Part shown: positions 59,700-64,000 of the stretch, one piece after another
Layout: each line of letters starts with the position of its first letter
Position numbering within the stretch: the stretch's first letter is position 1
NCBI RefSeq assembly: GCF_964355755.1
Contig: NC_092673.1
Coordinates: 24,123,001 to 24,187,000, forward strand
Length of the DNA: 64,000 bases
Source of the DNA: Antedon mediterranea
Lineage: Eukaryota; Echinodermata; Crinoidea; Comatulida; Antedonidae
Reading direction: 5' to 3'
Program-made: the position numbers and the translations under genes
The notes under the pieces: model-generated
Databases searched by the model: none
Told to the model about the DNA's origin: nothing
Seen by the model: only the letters and a program-made list of their open reading frames with translations

Positions 59700-59771
59700 G
59701 TATATTTCTCGACAAAAGTCGAAACATCGATTTGTGAACTAACATAAAAAAAACAGACTTGGGGAAAGACT
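59700..59771. mobile_element. hAT-like MITE, family C (copy 6, partial)
   Basis: GACAAAAGTCGAAACATCGA to AACAGACTTGGGGAAAGACTAG; only the right third remains. Confidence 0.6.
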
Positions 59772-59851
59772 AGTATAACTTATATATATTAGATTCAGCA
59801 CCTATGGGCCTATACATTAGATATCCGTTTTCCGTGAATGTCTTAACTACA

Positions 59852-59925
59852 TGATAGAGCCCCTGTTTTAAGGGGACACCTCGAAAGCAAAAAGTGTCCC
59901 TAAAGAGAAAGGAGTACTACTGTAA
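59852..59925. repeat. MITE, family E (copy 4)
   Basis: TAGAGCCCCTGTTTTAAGGG GACACC, AAAAAGTGTCCCTAAAGAG, right end TACTACTGTA. Confidence 0.5.
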
Positions 59926-60034
59926 TAATTATATAAAAACTATACCATAAAATGTGCATTGTGTCCATATTATTTATACTGTATATAAATTATTCTGACA
60001 TTGGTGTAATGATAAACAACGTCAACCTTTTTAA

Positions 60035-60063
60035 ATTTTATTTTATTTTATTTTATTTTATTC
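60035..60063 (+). repeat. (TTTTA)n microsatellite
   Basis: About five and a half TTTTA units followed by a unique sequence. Confidence 0.9.
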
Positions 60064-60488
60064 AATTTCCAGGTAACATACAAAAATCATAAACAAGGTA
60101 CGGCATCATTCAACAAAACAGAACAAAAGTACTATCAGCACCTGCGGGTAACCAAAAGTGGATCAGTTCAAAAGAACTGCACTGTCGAGTGGCTTTCCCA
60201 ACTAATAGTACGAAAAACGCAATAGACATAAAAACACTCAATTGTTACCAGTAATTCGCAATATCCATCAGCACAATTTAATTATGAATAATTCGTTTTA
60301 GGCCTAATTAAATATTAAATTATTATTATTGATTTCTGAATTAGCAGTACGTGAAAATCACTTTAATTATGAATAAAGCTTAGAATAATTGTTGGCCAGC
60401 ATACATTCATTTAAAAGAACAATGAAGGTTTTTAAGTACATTGACATTGACGTCAAAGAATGGTGTGAAAGACACAAGTGACTGGATT

Positions 60489-60852
60489 CAGTGGCGTAAT
60501 GGCTATGAGCGCTCACTGTAGCTAAACCCAGGGGGCCCGGATCTTATGGGGCCCCTGAGCACAGGCATTAAAATATGTCAAAAAAGGCTAAAAACACCCG
60601 AGGCCTTCATACTAGACTTGCCCCAAGTCTGTATTGTTTTTTATTTTTATTTATTTGTTTTTATTTCGACTGCGATTTTTGTCTGAAAATACAAGTAATA
60701 CACGTATGAAACGTCATATGTGCAAAAATATTTATATTTTTACTAATATTAAGAAAAAACTCCGTCTGGAGCCCAGACTACCTTCATACCAGCGTTGGAG
60801 GGCCATTTGGGGTTTCTAAGCCAGGAGCCGCGGCCTCTGCGTTACGCCACTG
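60489..60852. mobile_element. hAT-like MITE, family D (copy 4) carrying a nested family C element
   Basis: CAGTGGCGTAATGGCTATGAG at the left and CTGCGTTACGCCACTG at the right. Perfect 8-bp duplication ACTGGATT at 60481-60488 and 60853-60860. Interrupted at 60612-60780. Confidence 0.9.
60612..60780. mobile_element. hAT-like MITE, family C (copy 7), nested
   Basis: CTAGACTTGCCCCAAGTCTG to CTCCGTCTGGAGCCCAGACTA, 169 bp. Perfect 8-bp duplication CCTTCATA at 60604-60611 and 60781-60788 made from the interrupted family D copy. Confidence 0.9.
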
Positions 60853-60860
60853 ACTGGATT

Positions 60861-62188
60861 GTTAATTAGTCTTGTTAATTGTAATACAGTTTGTAATTAA
60901 AGCGTACCGTACATAACCGTTTGTTTATATCAGGGGAATATGAAACACACTTTCTTGATTTATTGTAATTATTGTTTAAAGTTAATTTTAAATTAATCAG
61001 CAAACTCGCTTAATTTTTTAACGACGTAACCTTTAAAATGAAAAATAATCAATTAAAATGCTAAACTGTCTTAAATCTAAATTGTACTTAGAATATGCAC
61101 TGACGATATTGATTGAACTTTTGAGAATGTGTGTTCTTGACAAAATAAGTAATATATAAAAACGAGTAAGAACACCAGCCCCTACTGATTTATCTTATTT
61201 AGTAAATGATATTTAATGGGTTTCCTGTCACGATAATGGTAAATGTCACATAAAGACATTTGACGGTTATTTATGTAAATTAATTGAAACTTATTTTATT
61301 TCACTTTTGGTTGCTTGCCGTGCAAGACATCATCTGCTGAAACATAACATGTACTTTCGTTCAAAGTTTCAAATTATATGTTATTGAAAAAAAAATGTTC
61401 CTAATTTGTTATCATTCTATAGGCCTAGATATATTGATATTTTACCGTATTTTTCTGTAGCTTAGCGTCTATTTTTAGTTAAGATGTTTACATTACAAAC
61501 AGGATCATTTTGCAAACCAGATGTACCATCGTATTTCTGAATTCAGTTATTCTGTTAAATATGTTTTGAATAAATGGATCTATTGAGGGCGCTTATTTAT
61601 CGGATTCATTTGACTTAATTTGCATAATATGCACATCCAGGTGTCAGACCACTGCATTTCAGCTTTTGCTACCGTTGCAGCGGGTTTGTCGTTTCTGGAC
61701 TGTAAGCTCACTTGTAATGGATATGTTGCTTGTCGGTGATGCATATGGTAAACACATTTTCAAGTTGTCTCCCTGTATAACTCCTCAAAGTAAGTAATTA
61801 TAATTAATCAATATTGATTAACAGGCTTTTATTTGAAATCCTATCTAATGAATTGCATAATACCATACATTATATTTCCGCATGTTGCAAGGTATTATAT
61901 TATATGATAGCATTTTGTTCAAATATGAGCTTTTCTATTTTAGTATAAAGTTCACGATATTATTTTTCTTCCATCTGCAATGTAAATTTTTCTGAACAAA
62001 ACTCAAATTGATTACCCGATTCTCAGTGCTGTATCTCCAAAACACTACAACATGTGCGCAGTATCTTAGGAATATTTGGTAATACAGCACGATATATGTG
62101 TATCACATGTTGCCTGTTTGTAAAGTTCGGATAAGGGTTAGGCGTTTGTCCCGTGTACACTCATTATAGTGCAAGTTAAAAAACTTAA
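60861..62188. other. non-genic sequence
   Basis: No exon, RNA gene or bounded repeat was recognised on either strand. Confidence 0.4.
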
Positions 62189-62545
62189 GGCCCATTTACA
62201 CTAGGGCGATAACGATCGACGATAAATAAATAAACATACATTTTTCTTGCATAAAACAAAAGAAATTACAGTTTTCGTTCTAGAACTATAAGATAATACT
62301 TTATGCTGTATTTGATAAAAAAATATTTTTTTAATCAAATGATGTCTTGATCAATAAAAACAATAAAATCGTTCTTACTAATCATGACGTCATTTAATTG
62401 GACGTGTGGAAATATTATTTTCATCAAAAGCAGCTTAGATGATAATCCTGTAGTTTTAGGAGGAAATCTGTTTAAAATTCTTTTGTTTTAGGACGAAAAA
62501 TGCATATTTATCTTGTTATCGTCGATCGTTATCGCCCTTGCACTT
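62189..62545. mobile_element. terminal-inverted-repeat element
   Basis: GGGCGATAACGATCGACGAT AA near the left end is matched by TTATCGTCGATCGTTATCGC CC at the right (about 22 bp perfect). The non-coding AT-rich interior is 280 bp. The leading GGCCCATTTACACTAG resembles the end of the element at 12809. Confidence 0.75.
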
Positions 62546-64000
62546 TTCGAAAAGTCTGTCTTCGCTCTTCGATTTACAAAATCAATCAACACATAATATA
62601 ATTCACATAACTTCTTTAATTTAAAACATAATTATACAAATAAGAATTCAAGTGTGCTCTAAAATAAAGTTACACGTATGGTTTGTGAATACATAAAACG
62701 CTATACAAAAATATATGTATAATATATCCGACCTTCACGTCGAATTCTAGTACATAATAATGAATACAGTAACATATTACATTAAAAATTAGCACTTACG
62801 TAAAAATAATATTAAATAGGCCTAATGTAATACTTATATTTGGAACATTTGCAGTATACTTATAATAATTACGTCATTATCTGATAAATGATTTTCAACG
62901 TTCGATCACGTATTTAATTGTACTGCTATTGCATTAGGCTAACGTGAATTTTTCGTAATTTATGGCGCAATTATGTACGCAGAGCAGCACGCGCTAATTC
63001 AATGGAAAAAGTTTAGTTCATTATTTTTGGTATAGGCCTTGGATAAATATACTAATTTGGAAAATAAGCGTATCCGTGCTGTGTCATTACGATGTATTAT
63101 ACTTAACTTGAATAGTGGCCTTTCAACATAATTACGTTTTTCAATAACATTAGAAGATGTAAATTGATACATTTCATATAGATGTAGGCCTATTGATGTT
63201 TATTTTACGCAAATGCCAATGTGATTATAATAGACGCTCTTCGCTGCTCCTATATCCAAACAACTTACCCGTCAACGGGGGTCATATACTAAATTGAATA
63301 ATTATACATTTTTTTAAAAAATATACTTGCATTACATCATAATTCTATTTTCGTGCCTGCCGAGAAATACTAATTTAAAATTGCATATTATACATTATCA
63401 ACCTACATACTTAAATAATTACACAAAAAGTAATCAGAATGTGTGAGATATTCTAAGAAACGTCTACAAAAGGTATAATTAGACACAGATTTGTAACAAC
63501 GCTCGTGTACAAAAGACGGGCCTTAATATCAGCTCTTAAACGCACACATTCATTGAATAGGCCTACAGTTAGAACCTTAAAAGGGACACTTTCGGGACTC
63601 AAAAGTTCCATTTAATATGTTTGTCTCCTTCTGTAGTTGGCCGTAGTGTTAACACATATATTTGTCACTCACATTTACACAGAAAGAAAGTAATTTCGAT
63701 GCAAGTGATCGATAAGTTACTAATAACAAATTACTATTAATAATATTCAACCACTTACTATTATTGGAAAAGCAAGCTTTCGTTAATAATATTTAACCTT
63801 GAGCATACATTGTGAATTTTGTTTAAACTTTAGTCAGAACTTAACTTGGTAAATGTCTAACTTACTAAATTAAGAATGAAATTCAACAAGCCAAAACCGA
63901 TTGAAATTGAATTAGGCCTATTAGTAATAGCTGGTTTATTGCTGGTTGTTATTATAAATAATATTATATTTTTTAAATAATTACCATCGCCAGTAATACC
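62546..64000. other. non-genic sequence
   Basis: AT-rich with several TAGGCCTA words; no supported gene or repeat boundary to the window end. Confidence 0.4.

Noticed and set aside
1-64000. A complete novel gene system or large mobile genetic element
   Set aside because: Apart from the three genes, nothing shows several linked coding frames; the repeats are non-autonomous.

Overview
The window looks like nuclear DNA of an invertebrate deuterostome, most likely an echinoderm. The reasons are AT-rich DNA, genes cut into many small exons with GT-AG introns, dense short hairpin transposons, SINEs, and the recurrent word TAGGCCTA. The species call is inference; no ribosomal or mitochondrial marker is present. 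Three protein-coding genes can be read from the sequence. (1) An argininosuccinate synthase gene (ASS1) on the minus strand, 5044-24242, with 11 coding exons that join to a complete 427-residue protein. (2) A full-length ABC transporter of subfamily C (ABCC4/MRP4 type, no TMD0) on the minus strand, 26148-41940, with 27 coding exons that join in frame to 1,290 residues. (3) A rhodopsin-family G-protein-coupled receptor on the plus strand, 58256-59419, with an intron-free 387-residue coding region and a spliced 5' UTR. No operon-like relation is expected: one is a urea-cycle/arginine enzyme, one a membrane transporter, one a receptor. Most predicted exon junctions agree with protein homology and every phase adds up. 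Layout: 1-5.0 kb, non-genic, short repeats downstream of ASS1. 5.0-24.2 kb, ASS1, whose introns hold a 44-bp minisatellite, a 5S-rRNA-derived repeat, a roughly 60-copy 33-bp minisatellite split by a Harbinger-like insertion, and several terminal-inverted-repeat elements. 24.2-26.1 kb, spacer with one orphan 82-codon exon. 26.1-41.9 kb, the ABCC gene. 42.4-46.7 kb, a composite repeat flanked by inverted arrays of a 97-bp unit, with a tRNA-like SINE and a LINE fragment. 46.7-58.2 kb, non-coding DNA with candidate promoters and first exons for the receptor and many nested hAT-like and hairpin elements. 58.2-59.4 kb, the receptor. 59.4-64 kb, non-genic with nested repeats. The most interesting biology is in the ABCC gene: an intact, correctly spliced reading frame of normal length whose two nucleotide-binding domains have lost several ATPase residues (signature and H-loop in NBD1; Q-loop, Walker B Asp and H-loop His in NBD2). 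That removes the site that normally hydrolyses ATP in ABCC proteins. The repeats are also informative: at least five families of short DNA transposons occur in several copies each, and their nesting and 8-bp target duplications can be read directly, giving relative ages.
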